Positions 44,824 through 53,961 of a stretch of 64,000 nucleotides of DNA are shown here, one piece after another (position 1 is the first letter of the stretch; the number at the start of each line of letters is the position of its first letter). Below the pieces are notes generated by a model. The model was not told the DNA's origin and ran no database searches. It was given only the letters and a program-made list of their open reading frames with translations. The stretch spans positions 62,001 through 126,000 of the forward strand of contig JAQCKF010000004.1 of the NCBI GenBank assembly GCA_027592275.1, in the 5' to 3' direction. This DNA comes from Pseudomonadota bacterium. GTDB taxonomy: Bacteria > Pseudomonadota > Gammaproteobacteria > Pseudomonadales > Pseudohongiellaceae. The position numbers and the translations under genes are program-made.

Positions 44824-45903
44824 TTACGTGGTTACTTCTCCAGCCATAATCAGCTCACACATCTGCTGCAGGATATGGGTTTTCTTCACCATCATCGCGA
44901 AGCGTTTGTCCTTGGTCAGACCCTGGTAATAGCGATAGTAGATCTGCTGACCGATCACCGCTAGCCGAAACAGACCGAAGCAAAAGTAGAACGGAAAGTT
45001 GTCAACCGCAATGCCCGTCTTCTCTTGGAAGCGCGCGACTATCTCCGCACGGGTAGGCGCACCTTCGATATCACTTGGCATCGTTCTATACTCGCGAAAG
45101 AAGGCGGGATCCCCTGTTTCGACCCAGTAACCGAGAGTACAACCTAGGTCCATCAATGGATCACCAACGGTAGCCATCTCCCAATCTAGAACACCAATCA
45201 CGTTCAAGGGGTTCTCAGCAGAGAAGATCGCATTATCCATCTTATAGTCGTTATGAATAACGCTGGCCTTGCCACTCTCGGCCGGCATATTGTCGTGCAA
45301 CCACTGCATGGTTGAATCACAGTTAATCGTGTCCGGCGTTACCGCATCGCCCCAGCGTTTGAACCAACCCTCTACCTGCCTTTTAACATAGCCTTCGGGT
45401 CGACCGAAGGTGTCAAGGCCAGCGGCAACAAGATCAACAGAGTGTAGCTCGCTTAGAACGTCGAAGAAATTGAAGAGCTGCTGACGAATCTGGTCCGGAC
45501 TAAGATTTAGGCTTTGCGGATATTCTCTACGGATAACCAATCCTTCGATATAGGACATCAAGTAGAAATCGCAGCCAAGGATTTCGTGATCTTCACAGAA
45601 ATGAATGGGCACCGGTCCGTAGGAATAGACTTTCTGCAGAGCCGAGAGAATCTTAAACTCTCGCGACATGTCATGAGCTGATTTTACGGTGCTACCAAAG
45701 GGTGGTCTGCGCAGCACCCACTTATCATCCCCGCTACTCAACAGGTAGGTAAGATTGGAAAATCCTCCGGGGAACTGCTTAACTTCTAAGGTTGCCACAG
45801 CACTGCCTAGCACAGGCTCTAGGTACTGACGAAGACAATCGAGATCTAACTCCTCACCCTCGCGTATGCTGCCGGCTTGATCGACTAGTTCGTTATTCGT
45901 CAA
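44824..45903 (-). CDS. APH-family phosphotransferase linked to acyl-CoA metabolism
   Basis: The 359-aa protein has the aminoglycoside-phosphotransferase fold: GGFSNLTYLLSSGDDKWVLRRPPFGSTVKSAHDMSREF at the start, VIHNDYKMDNAIF as catalytic loop and VLDWEMATVGDPLMDLGCTLGYW as metal loop. Relatives are the kinase domains of ACAD10/11 and the Pseudomonas LvaA kinase, which phosphorylate 4-hydroxyacyl-CoA. It starts with TTG at 45903 behind AAAGGA. Neighbours are two acyl-CoA dehydrogenases and an SDR, so a role in 4-hydroxy acid entry into beta-oxidation is likely. Confidence 0.88.
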   Translation of the reverse strand: MTNNELVDQAGSIREGEELDLDCLRQYLEPVLGSAVATLEVKQFPGGFSNLTYLLSSGDDKWVLRRPPFGSTVKSAHDMSREFKILSALQKVYSYGPVPIHFCEDHEILGCDFYLMSYIEGLVIRREYPQSLNLSPDQIRQQLFNFFDVLSELHSVDLVAAGLDTFGRPEGYVKRQVEGWFKRWGDAVTPDTINCDSTMQWLHDNMPAESGKASVIHNDYKMDNAIFSAENPLNVIGVLDWEMATVGDPLMDLGCTLGYWVETGDPAFFREYRTMPSDIEGAPTRAEIVARFQEKTGIAVDNFPFYFCFGLFRLAVIGQQIYYRYYQGLTKDKRFAMMVKKTHILQQMCELIMAGEVTT

Positions 45904-45919
45904 AGCGAATTCCTTTGCT

Positions 45920-46630
45920 TTATCTGTAGGTGATCATTTCTTGCAAGCCCGGTCGTTCGAGATGGGGCAAGCTATTGAATTGGATCAAGGATACCTTTCC
46001 TTGCCCGTATTTAACACGGCTCACGGAACTATTGCGCACCATCCAGTTTGTCGTGATCACTGCTTGATCAGGAAATTGTAATACTCTTTGCAGCGCCATG
46101 GCTATCACACCGCCGGAGGTAGAAATTAAGACTCGCGAACCGCTGCTGTGCCTGGCCATGATTTCATCAATTGCGGTATAGACGCGATGCTGGAAATTTT
46201 CCCAATATTCAAAGTTAGCATCTTCCGAACCTGGCTTCAGCTCACCCAGTATCCACTTCGCGCAAGCAGCCTCGAATACGGTTTGAAATAGGCGTTCATC
46301 TTTTATGGGCCAAGAGAAAGGCGTATCAAAGCCATCCTCTGCTGCGTGGTCACGCAAATATACGCGCATCAAGGGATCGCCGTTGTATTCATTGAATGCC
46401 GGATTTTCGATAGAGGCCGTCGGCGCGCCTTTGACTAAGGACAGCAACTCGTTGGCCGTCTCTTTCTGACGCAGCAATGTGCCGCTATAGACATGATCGA
46501 ACTGCTCGCCGATGTCGTGCCAGTGCCGCGCAAGAATCTTAACTTGCTCAACACCTTTCTCGCTTAGCTTGTCGTAAGAAGCCTCGCCGAATGACGCCTG
46601 CCCGTGGCGAACTAATATAAGTTCGCTCAC
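45920..46630 (-). CDS. Histidine phosphatase family protein
   Basis: The product is a 236-aa member of the phosphoglycerate-mutase-like family. The phosphohistidine motif is LILVRHGQASFG; the second arginine lies in YSGTLLRQKETA, and STSGGVIAMAL replaces the usual H-G pair near the C-terminus, so the second catalytic histidine seems absent or moved. It starts with GTG at 46630. The start of the APH kinase gene is 17 bp downstream. Whether it removes a phosphate put on by the kinase is an open possibility. Confidence 0.85.
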   Translation of the reverse strand: MSELILVRHGQASFGEASYDKLSEKGVEQVKILARHWHDIGEQFDHVYSGTLLRQKETANELLSLVKGAPTASIENPAFNEYNGDPLMRVYLRDHAAEDGFDTPFSWPIKDERLFQTVFEAACAKWILGELKPGSEDANFEYWENFQHRVYTAIDEIMARHSSGSRVLISTSGGVIAMALQRVLQFPDQAVITTNWMVRNSSVSRVKYGQGKVSLIQFNSLPHLERPGLQEMITYR

Positions 46631-46682
46631 GGCGTAGATACCCGGTTACGGGGATTAGAAGAGAGTGTCATGAAAACTTCTC

Positions 46683-47816
46683 TTACAGCGACGCGAATCG
46701 CTGGGTGTGGAAATCGGTATTGCCAAACATAATTTCGGCAGCGGTAACCGACTTGAAAAGATGACCTACATCTAATTCCTCAGTCATGCCGATACCGCCA
46801 TGAATCTGAATAGCTTCCTGACCAACTTTTTGTATGGCCTTGCCGATGCGGCTCTTCGCAGCAGAAACCGACTTGGTTTTTTCAATCGCGTCTTCGCCGC
46901 CATCTAATTTCATAGCTGCCATGATCACGATTGAACGCGCCAATTGGCATTCGATAAACATATCTGCCATGCGGTGTTGCAAAGCCTGGAACGTACCAAT
47001 AGCCGTGCCGAACTGCTTGCGCGTCTTACTGTACTCTACAGTCTTGTGTAACAACGATTCCATCGCTCCAACTGCTTCGGCGCTCACTGCTAGCGTGGCG
47101 CGATCGACGCTATCTTGCAATGCCTGCAAGGCAGAGCCTGAAGCTCCCAGCCTTTGTGTAAGCGGCACACTGACATCTTTCAAGCCGATTTCTGCAGACT
47201 TCTTCCCGTCCACATTAGCAAAGGCTTGAATAGTAACGCCTGCGCTTGCTGCATCAACCATAAACACCGAGATACCCTCGCTATCCGTTGCCGCACCAGA
47301 CTCTCGCGCTACAACCAAGAGGATCTCGGCATTCGGCCCATTCAAAACTGCGGTCTTGCCGCCATTAAGCACGACAGTGTCACCAGAAACTGTAGCCGAC
47401 GTCTTGATATGTGCGAGATTGAAGCGACTGCCTTGTTCTGCATAGGCACAGGCCAACTGCAATTTTCCTTCCATAATCTTAGGAAGTAGCTCAGCCTTCT
47501 GCTGGGCACTGCCCTGCTCGCTTATCACTCCACCGGAAAGTACGGCGCTCGCAATAAAGGGCTCGACCAACATCGCCTTACCGAATTCTTCCATCATCAC
47601 CGCGAGGTCTACGGCAGATCCACCGAAGCCACCATCTTCTTCCTTAAAGGGCACGGTCAGCCAACCTAGCTCGGCGAAGAGATCCCAGTTTTCCTGGCTA
47701 AACCCTTTCTCGCTAGCGATAATTTTGGTGCGAGTATCAAAGTCATAACTTTTTTGAACAAACTTCTGCACGCTTTCTTGCAGCATCTGCTGCTCTTCAG
47801 TGTTCGAAAAATCCAC
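46683..47816 (-). CDS. Acyl-CoA dehydrogenase (partner-type subunit)
   Basis: The 377-aa flavoprotein has the family opening FSNTEEQQMLQESVQKFVQKSYDF, LGWLTVPFKEEDGGFGGSAVDLAVMMEE, and HGGIGMTEELDVGHLFK near the end. As in the first block, the typical EGTS catalytic segment is missing and the end is IMFGNTDFHTQRFASL. It lies directly downstream of a 399-aa dehydrogenase gene on the same strand; the pair may form a heteromer. It starts with GTG behind GAGAGG. Confidence 0.9.
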   Translation of the reverse strand: MDFSNTEEQQMLQESVQKFVQKSYDFDTRTKIIASEKGFSQENWDLFAELGWLTVPFKEEDGGFGGSAVDLAVMMEEFGKAMLVEPFIASAVLSGGVISEQGSAQQKAELLPKIMEGKLQLACAYAEQGSRFNLAHIKTSATVSGDTVVLNGGKTAVLNGPNAEILLVVARESGAATDSEGISVFMVDAASAGVTIQAFANVDGKKSAEIGLKDVSVPLTQRLGASGSALQALQDSVDRATLAVSAEAVGAMESLLHKTVEYSKTRKQFGTAIGTFQALQHRMADMFIECQLARSIVIMAAMKLDGGEDAIEKTKSVSAAKSRIGKAIQKVGQEAIQIHGGIGMTEELDVGHLFKSVTAAEIMFGNTDFHTQRFASL

Positions 47817-47883
47817 AATAATTCCTCTCTAAATCTGTATACAATTTCAGCTCAAAATCTTAGTCGATACTATTTCAAGTCCA

Positions 47884-49083
47884 CTAAAGACCCAATACGG
47901 CCTTGCTGATAATGTTGCGTTGAATTTCATTTGAGCCACCGAATATCGTTAGCTTTCTGTTATTAAAATAGGTCAGTGCTGCAGCCGCGGTGTTTCCGGG
48001 GCCAATTGCCACACCTTGGAAGCCGTCTTCAAACTGCTCAGGCACGAAGGGTAAGCAATTGTAACCAGCCAGATCGACGAACAATTCATCCATCTCTTGA
48101 GCCAGCTCTGTTCCTACAATTTTTAAGATTGATGATTCAGGGCCAGGTGCCTTGCCTACGCTCAATGCTGCCAAAGTTCGTAGCTCTGAATATTCCAAGG
48201 CCTGAAGTTCGATTTCAACCTCGGCGAGTTTCGTTCTGAATGCCGCGTTCGCTAACATTGTGTTACCGAAACCATCATCCGTATTGCCGGCCAATCGCTT
48301 CAGCGCGGCGAGGCGACGCTTGCCACGAGGAACGCCCGAAATATTCGTGCGTTCGTGAGTTAGCAATACCTTCGCGTAGGTCCAACCCTTGTTCTCTTCG
48401 CCTATCAGATTGCTGACAGGTACCCGAACGTCATCGAAGAATACTTCGTTAACCTCCGCGTGGCCGTCTAACAACACGATCGGTTTAAGGGTAATACCCG
48501 GTGTCTTCATATCGATCAATAAGAAACTAATACCTTCCTGCTTCTTAACGCCGGTATCGGTACGTACCAGGCAGAAGATCCAATCTGCATATTGTCCGTA
48601 GGTATTCCAGGTTTTACTGCCATTCACAACATATTCGTCACCGTCTCTCACAGCAGATGTCTTCAGTGAAGCCAAGTCTGAACCCGAGTTAGGCTCAGAG
48701 TATCCCTGACACCACCACACATTGCTCTGAAGGATGTCTGGCAGAAACCTCTGCTTTTGTTCATCCGAGCCGTAGGCCATGATGACCGGTGCCACCATCT
48801 TCATCCCGAAAGGGACCGGTTCTGGAGCGCCGATCAACCCCATCTCAGTCGCGAAGATATGCTTCTGAGTTGCGGTCCAGCCAGTACCACCGTATTCAGC
48901 GGGCCAGTTTGGTGCAGCCCAACCCTTCTTGTAGAGAATTTTCTGCCACAGCACTAGTTCATCTTTGCTCAGACGAATGCCTGCATCTACCTTTTCACGG
49001 TATTCGGCTGGGAAATCGTTCTGCAAAAACTCCTGAACTTCGATCTCAAATTGCAGTTCGTCAGCGGTAAAGTCAGCGTTCAA
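47884..49083 (-). CDS. Acyl-CoA dehydrogenase (catalytic-type subunit)
   Basis: This 399-aa enzyme shows GWAAPNWPAEYGGTGWTATQK, CQGYSEPNSGSDLASL and the C-terminal LTIFGGSNEIQRNIISKAVLGL. The GGSNE form at the end is found in dehydrogenases for branched, polycyclic or steroid-derived acyl-CoA. The start was set at a TTG at 49083, with AGGAG 7 nt upstream; the frame is open to 49128. It is the promoter-proximal gene of the second acyl-CoA block. Confidence 0.9.
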   Translation of the reverse strand: MNADFTADELQFEIEVQEFLQNDFPAEYREKVDAGIRLSKDELVLWQKILYKKGWAAPNWPAEYGGTGWTATQKHIFATEMGLIGAPEPVPFGMKMVAPVIMAYGSDEQKQRFLPDILQSNVWWCQGYSEPNSGSDLASLKTSAVRDGDEYVVNGSKTWNTYGQYADWIFCLVRTDTGVKKQEGISFLLIDMKTPGITLKPIVLLDGHAEVNEVFFDDVRVPVSNLIGEENKGWTYAKVLLTHERTNISGVPRGKRRLAALKRLAGNTDDGFGNTMLANAAFRTKLAEVEIELQALEYSELRTLAALSVGKAPGPESSILKIVGTELAQEMDELFVDLAGYNCLPFVPEQFEDGFQGVAIGPGNTAAAALTYFNNRKLTIFGGSNEIQRNIISKAVLGL

Positions 49084-49448
49084 TGGAAATCTCCTGTTGT
49101 TCCGGGCCATTTCGGCCCTAATCATCACGCTTATAGGCTAGTCGCAGCGAGTGACGTGTCTAATTAGTAATAATGTGTCGAAATTGAAAGTGGTCGAAGA
49201 TTACCATTATTCCCAGTTCTTGATAAGCAATAATCGAGCGATTGCTCGGAATTTCGCAGACCCCGCGAGCTGGATTGATGCAGCACCGTTACCTGTACTT
49301 ATTTAACAGTAAATAGCCATCACTTGTTGGCTTTAAATCTTCAATTACGTTATCCTTCTCCCTCTTTCTAAGACGCTGTAATTCCAAGCAAAAATTGGTA
49401 AAAGCAGCGAAAATATAGACCACCACTAGATACTCCTTAGGAGATGAC
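49084..49448. other. Intergenic region upstream of pal
   Basis: About 365 bp lie between the divergent dehydrogenase and pal genes. A small hairpin (AGCCA/TGGCT near 49313) and AT-rich stretches are visible, and TAGGAG precedes the pal ATG. No convincing gene, and no tolB, is seen here. Confidence 0.5.
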
Positions 49449-49991
49449 ATGAAATTCTCTCAATCAACTAAATTTGCCCTGCTGTTTGTTGCCCTATTCA
49501 GCCTGGCCGCATGTAGCTCAACAGGCGAAGAAGAAGCCGCGACTGAAGAGGTAGCGGAGACTGAATCCGGCATAGATGCAACTACCCGTCGCACACAAGA
49601 GCTTGCAGCCGAAGCAGCTGCCCGCGCCGCGGCCGCCGAAGCACGAATTGCGGCAGCAGCACTCAACACTAACGTCTTCTATTTCGACTTTGATGTATCT
49701 GAGTTCCGCCCAGCAGACCGCGACGTATTAACTTTTCACGCCAGAGACCTCGCCGCGAATTCAAACAAGCGAATTCGTCTAGAAGGTCATGCTGATGAGC
49801 GTGGCACAAGAGAATATAACCTAGCACTGGGCGAACGCCGTGCTCAGGGAATCCAGAACTATCTCATCGTTAATGGCGCATCACGCAGCCAGATAGAGAT
49901 TGTTAGTTATGGCGAGGAACAACCTGCAGATCGCGGATCAAACGATAGCGCCTATCAGCAGAATCGTCGAGTACAAATCTCTACTCCCTAG
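49449..49991 (+). CDS. pal: Peptidoglycan-associated lipoprotein Pal (OmpA family)
   Basis: This is a lipoprotein of 180 aa that anchors the outer membrane to peptidoglycan. The lipobox is LAAC (C22). A linker rich in Glu and Ala follows (residues 28-72), then the OmpA C-terminal domain: VFYFDFDVSEFRPADRD, IRLEGHADERGTREYNLALGERRAQGI. The peptidoglycan-binding Asp and Arg are present. In most gammaproteobacteria pal follows tolB; here neither tolB nor ybgF is next to it. An intrinsic terminator follows. Confidence 0.9.
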   Translation: MKFSQSTKFALLFVALFSLAACSSTGEEEAATEEVAETESGIDATTRRTQELAAEAAARAAAAEARIAAAALNTNVFYFDFDVSEFRPADRDVLTFHARDLAANSNKRIRLEGHADERGTREYNLALGERRAQGIQNYLIVNGASRSQIEIVSYGEEQPADRGSNDSAYQQNRRVQISTP

Positions 49992-50053
49992 TAGCTGACT
50001 GCTGTTACATTTGTACTTTCTTAGTAGCAACTGAATTTTTCAGTTTGGAAGTT

Positions 50054-50082
50054 AGGCCGAACCTTGTGTTCGGCCTTTTTTT
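50054..50082 (+). terminator. Intrinsic terminator after pal
   Basis: AGGCCGAAC and GTTCGGCCT form a perfect 9-bp stem with a 5-nt loop, followed by seven T. Confidence 0.92.
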
Positions 50083-50117
50083 GTCTAAAAAAAAGCAAAA
50101 GCAAAAAATATCAATGC

Positions 50118-51089
50118 CTACTTGCTAGAGAACACTCGCTGCAGCTGCTCACCTATCTTTTCCAGTGCAGTCATTCCAGCAGGAATTCCACCGGCGAAAG
50201 ACACGAACGCGTGAATCATATCTGTGTAGCACACGTGCTCTACCTCGACGCCGTGGTCCGACAGACGTTTTGCGAAGGCTTCGCCTTCATCGCGCAGTGG
50301 GTCGAAACCAGCGGTAATCACTAGGCCGGGAGGAAGGCCGGTAAGATCGGCCAGAAGCGATGAAACCAACGGGTCGCTAGCGCGCTCTTCAGATTCAAGG
50401 AACTGACTTCTAAACCACTGCTTGTCAGCCTTGGTGAGAAAATATCCTTCCGCAAATTCGTCGATTGAGGGGTAACCCATTTGATAATCGATACCAGGAT
50501 ATATCTGTACCTGATAATTCGGCTGCCTAATCTTATGCTGCTTACACTGCAGCATAACGGCTATCGAAATATTGCCACCGGCACTGTCGCCACCAATAGC
50601 GATGCGCCCGGTGTCGATGCCTAGCTCTTCACCTGAGCTCAAAAGCCAGGCATAGACATCGAAGCCATCTTGATAGATTCCTGCGGATTTTGTTTCCGGC
50701 GCTAAACGGTATTCGACCGACAACACCACACAATTCCCCAATCGCGCCAGCTGCTGGGCGAACGTGTCGTAACCATCCAGTGTACCCAAAACATGGCCAC
50801 CTCCATGAAAAAACAACAGCGCTGGCTGCAGATCAGAACAGAGTGACTTGGGGTGATAGCGCCTCACTCTTAACTCGCCGCCACTACTTGGCAACCAATG
50901 GTCTTTGATACTCTCCATTTCGCAGCTAGGGGGAGCAAACGGGTTGCCTAGCGTCTCACGCATGGTACGCGCTTCTTCAGCCGTGCATTCACACAACGGT
51001 TTCTGCCGCGCGGAAGCTCGGGCCACCTTCGCGGCCATAGGATGCAGTTCATCGGCACGCTTGGCTACCGAACTAATTAATTCCGTCAT
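50118..51089 (-). CDS. Alpha/beta hydrolase of the HSL family
   Basis: The product is a 323-aa esterase of the hormone-sensitive-lipase group. The oxyanion motif is LLFFHGGGHVLGTLDGYD, the nucleophile is in IGGDSAGGNISIAV, the Asp in TAGFDPLRDEG and the His near MIHAFVSF. No signal peptide is seen, so it is cytoplasmic. AGGAAAGG lies before the ATG. The substrate is a short ester. Confidence 0.9.
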   Translation of the reverse strand: MTELISSVAKRADELHPMAAKVARASARQKPLCECTAEEARTMRETLGNPFAPPSCEMESIKDHWLPSSGGELRVRRYHPKSLCSDLQPALLFFHGGGHVLGTLDGYDTFAQQLARLGNCVVLSVEYRLAPETKSAGIYQDGFDVYAWLLSSGEELGIDTGRIAIGGDSAGGNISIAVMLQCKQHKIRQPNYQVQIYPGIDYQMGYPSIDEFAEGYFLTKADKQWFRSQFLESEERASDPLVSSLLADLTGLPPGLVITAGFDPLRDEGEAFAKRLSDHGVEVEHVCYTDMIHAFVSFAGGIPAGMTALEKIGEQLQRVFSSK

Positions 51090-51122
51090 AATGAGCCTTT
51101 CCTGCGACTTGAAAGCGATAGA

Positions 51123-52478
51123 TCAGAAGAATTTGTTTTTCGGCTTAGCAGGCTCAAAACCCACGAGCCAAATTAGCACTGTAAATAGGGCAAAACCGGG
51201 TAACACGTACACAGCGATATCCATAGTGGACTGTTCAATTAGCTGCAAGAAGGTCACCCCTGCATAGGCCATCATGCTGAGCAGATGCGCCATCATGTAG
51301 TAATTCAAAAATGGTGTGCTGTTATGGGTCATGGGCCAGGGCTTGCAAAACACTAACCAGCGCATCGCTACTATTAAGCCCAACAGGTCGGTAGGCCAGA
51401 ACAACAGAAGATTAATATTGTGGTGTAGATCTAGGTGCTGGGATACAAACCAACTCCCCAACATGAGTATGCCGTAGATACCACTGAACAAAGCCGTGAC
51501 GATACCCAGCAAGCCTAGCAAGCGATAATTAATGCTAGGAAATTTTAATCCTATTCGAGAGTGGGTCGCAAAATACGACATGGGGATCTTCTTTAGCATC
51601 AACAACAGCATCAGCACCGGGGCTAATAGACCAACAGAGGCTATCTGATAGGGGTCTGTCTCCACCGTTGGTGGTGCAAATAGCATTATCTCCTGTGGGT
51701 CGGACAAGAGCTTATTGCGCACACCGTTCTCTGCGACATCCGATTCAATTAGATACAGTCGCTCCCTAAGTTTGAGTGGCAGAAACATCTCATCCCATTG
51801 GCTTAGGGGTGCCTCGATATTGCTATTCATCAACACATCAAGGGAGAAGCCTATTAGCGCTACGGATTCATAGTGCCCCTGAACCTGATCACGAAAAGTC
51901 AGAGTCGGGAGGTCGTAATTGGAAGTCTGCGCTGTAATTCTGCTCGAAAGAGCTTCATTCAAGTAGTCACGTACACGGGTCGTACAGTTATCAAAAAAGT
52001 ACTGATACGGATAAACAATATTTTCTGGCTGCAAATTCCAAAGCAGGCGCCGGTAAAGGATTTCTTTCTGCGGATTCGTGAGGTTGATTTTATCCTGCCA
52101 AACACTGCGCTCCTGAGAGCGATACATCGCGAATTCCTGACTGGGTGATTGTGTTCCCAATTCGTAGTTCATTATTCCCTTGAAGAAATTGTAGGAAAAT
52201 GAAACTGGACCGCCATTTATGCGGAATAGGCCCCAGTTAAAAACCACATCAGTATTGGTATTTTCGTCGATTACCCGCAGCGCCGTATGACCGAAGTTGT
52301 CCCAGACCTTGTCGCCCACATCGACTGTAATCAAATAGAAATGAACGCCATCCATATCCGCCGGCAAGGCGTACTGATCCGGCGACTCGATAGGCTCTAG
52401 AGCCGAAGCACGAGAGACCGGAAATATTGTTAGGCCAAGTGCTAAGAGAATTAGCAGGAACGCAGAATAGACACGCAT
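51123..52478 (-). CDS. DUF4105-family membrane protein
   Basis: The 451-aa protein has a signal-like N-terminus (MRVYSAFLLILLALGLTIFPVSRASA) and then a DUF4105 domain with WDNFGHTALRVID and YQYFFDNCTTRVRDYLNEAL; the His and Cys positions match those of NlpC/P60-like papain folds, so it may be a peptidase or amidase at the periplasmic face. The second half has several TM segments (near residues 275-430). The methionine at 52478 was chosen; a frame-open TTG or ATG further upstream adds up to 22 polar residues. Function is unknown. Confidence 0.82.
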   Translation of the reverse strand: MRVYSAFLLILLALGLTIFPVSRASALEPIESPDQYALPADMDGVHFYLITVDVGDKVWDNFGHTALRVIDENTNTDVVFNWGLFRINGGPVSFSYNFFKGIMNYELGTQSPSQEFAMYRSQERSVWQDKINLTNPQKEILYRRLLWNLQPENIVYPYQYFFDNCTTRVRDYLNEALSSRITAQTSNYDLPTLTFRDQVQGHYESVALIGFSLDVLMNSNIEAPLSQWDEMFLPLKLRERLYLIESDVAENGVRNKLLSDPQEIMLFAPPTVETDPYQIASVGLLAPVLMLLLMLKKIPMSYFATHSRIGLKFPSINYRLLGLLGIVTALFSGIYGILMLGSWFVSQHLDLHHNINLLLFWPTDLLGLIVAMRWLVFCKPWPMTHNSTPFLNYYMMAHLLSMMAYAGVTFLQLIEQSTMDIAVYVLPGFALFTVLIWLVGFEPAKPKNKFF

Positions 52479-52907
52479 AGAGCGCCCACACGGTGCATAT
52501 AGATCTGATCGAAGAGAGGAAATCATCTGGACTTTAGGGGCCACGGTCTAGTTCTTATGATAGCGGTAATTTTGCAATCTTATCAAAGATTTACTATTGA
52601 TCAAACCAGCAGAGACAGATGCTCTCAGGCCCAGTTTATCGACGATACCGCCTGCTCGATTCCCAGATCGATTGACATAAAAAATCCCCACTCTCTAACC
52701 GCCATTAGTTGAGTGAGGATTTGCGGCAGACTGTGCTACCAGCAAACAGGTTAATTAGTGTGCGTTTTGCGAGGCTGCCTGTCGCTAGTTCTTTTCCGCT
52801 AAGGGTTGAAGAGTACGCGAGCGAATCTGAACAGAATCTGAATGAGAACTAACATGATAGAATCTCTACCATTTTAACGGGCACTACAGTGTGGATATAA
52901 ACAAATC
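52479..52907. other. Divergent intergenic region
   Basis: About 430 bp separate the DUF4105 and aldo/keto reductase genes. An imperfect inverted repeat, AAATCCCCACTC (52683-52694) and GAGTGAGGATTT (52712-52723), is the only structure seen. No gene is supported. Confidence 0.5.
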
Positions 52908-53891
52908 ATGAAAACACGGCAACTCGGAGAATTACAGGTTTCCGCCCTAGGATTGGGCTGCATGAGCATGTCGCAATCCTACGGAGAGGCGAATCGTCAG
53001 GAGTCGGAGCGAACCATGCACCGCGCATTGGATGTGGGCTATACCTTTCTGGACACCGCCAGCCTATATGGCCTCGGCCACAACGAGACTCTGCTGGGCG
53101 AGGTTCTGCCTGCCCGGCGCAATGAATTCATTCTTGCTAGTAAGTGCGGGATTGTCGACAGAGAGGGAAAGCGCGCTATCGATTGTACCCCCGAGAACAT
53201 AAAGAAGACCTGCGAAGACAGCCTACGCCGGCTGAATACCGATGTCATCGATCTGTATTATCTGCATCGCCGTGATTTCAATGTCCCTATCGAAGAAAGT
53301 GTAGGCGCACTGGCAGACTGTGTCAGTGCCGGTAAGATTCGCGCTATCGGTCTGTCCGAGTGTTCTTCCACTACCATAAGGAAGGCTCATGACGAGCACC
53401 CGATCTGCGCGGTGCAATCGGAATATTCTCTGTGGAGCCGCGAACCTGAAAACAAGGTGTTCGATTGCTGTAGGGAATTGGGGATAGGCTTCGTGCCCTT
53501 TAGCCCCCTTGGCAGAGGATTTCTTACTGGCGTAATCACTGACATGTCTGCCCTAGGCGATGACGATATGCGACACACCATGCCAAGATTCCTTGGCGAT
53601 GATTTTAAACAGAACCTTAAACAGTTAAGCGTTCTGAGGGAGATAGCGGCCTCGAATTCTTGCACTTTGGCGCAACTCGCCTTAGCTTGGGTGCTTGCAC
53701 AAGATCCTAACTTCGTGCCAATTCCCGGCACCAAACACGTAAAATATGTAGAAGAGAATGCGCAGGCGACTGAGCTATCGATCAGCAGCGAGGAGCTAGC
53801 CCGAGTGGGAGAGGTGTTTAGTGGGGATTCGGTATATGGCGATCGCTATGCAAAGTCACATATGATCTCGCTTGACCCTGAGGAATCATAG
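52908..53891 (+). CDS. Aldo/keto reductase
   Basis: The 327-aa NADPH-dependent reductase has the TIM-barrel fold: LGELQVSALGLGCMSMSQSYG, the catalytic D and Y in FLDTASLYGLGHNE, K in ILASKCG and H in IDLYYLHRRDFN. The cofactor end reads VPIPGTKHVKYVEENAQA. It resembles the YakC/AKR13 group. No operon partners are visible. Confidence 0.92.
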   Translation: MKTRQLGELQVSALGLGCMSMSQSYGEANRQESERTMHRALDVGYTFLDTASLYGLGHNETLLGEVLPARRNEFILASKCGIVDREGKRAIDCTPENIKKTCEDSLRRLNTDVIDLYYLHRRDFNVPIEESVGALADCVSAGKIRAIGLSECSSTTIRKAHDEHPICAVQSEYSLWSREPENKVFDCCRELGIGFVPFSPLGRGFLTGVITDMSALGDDDMRHTMPRFLGDDFKQNLKQLSVLREIAASNSCTLAQLALAWVLAQDPNFVPIPGTKHVKYVEENAQATELSISSEELARVGEVFSGDSVYGDRYAKSHMISLDPEES

Positions 53892-53961
53892 AACTTAACT
53901 GAGCTGGTGCTGCTTGAACTAGAGGAGAAAGCGAGCCTAAGCCCGCTTCCTCACTTGTAGT

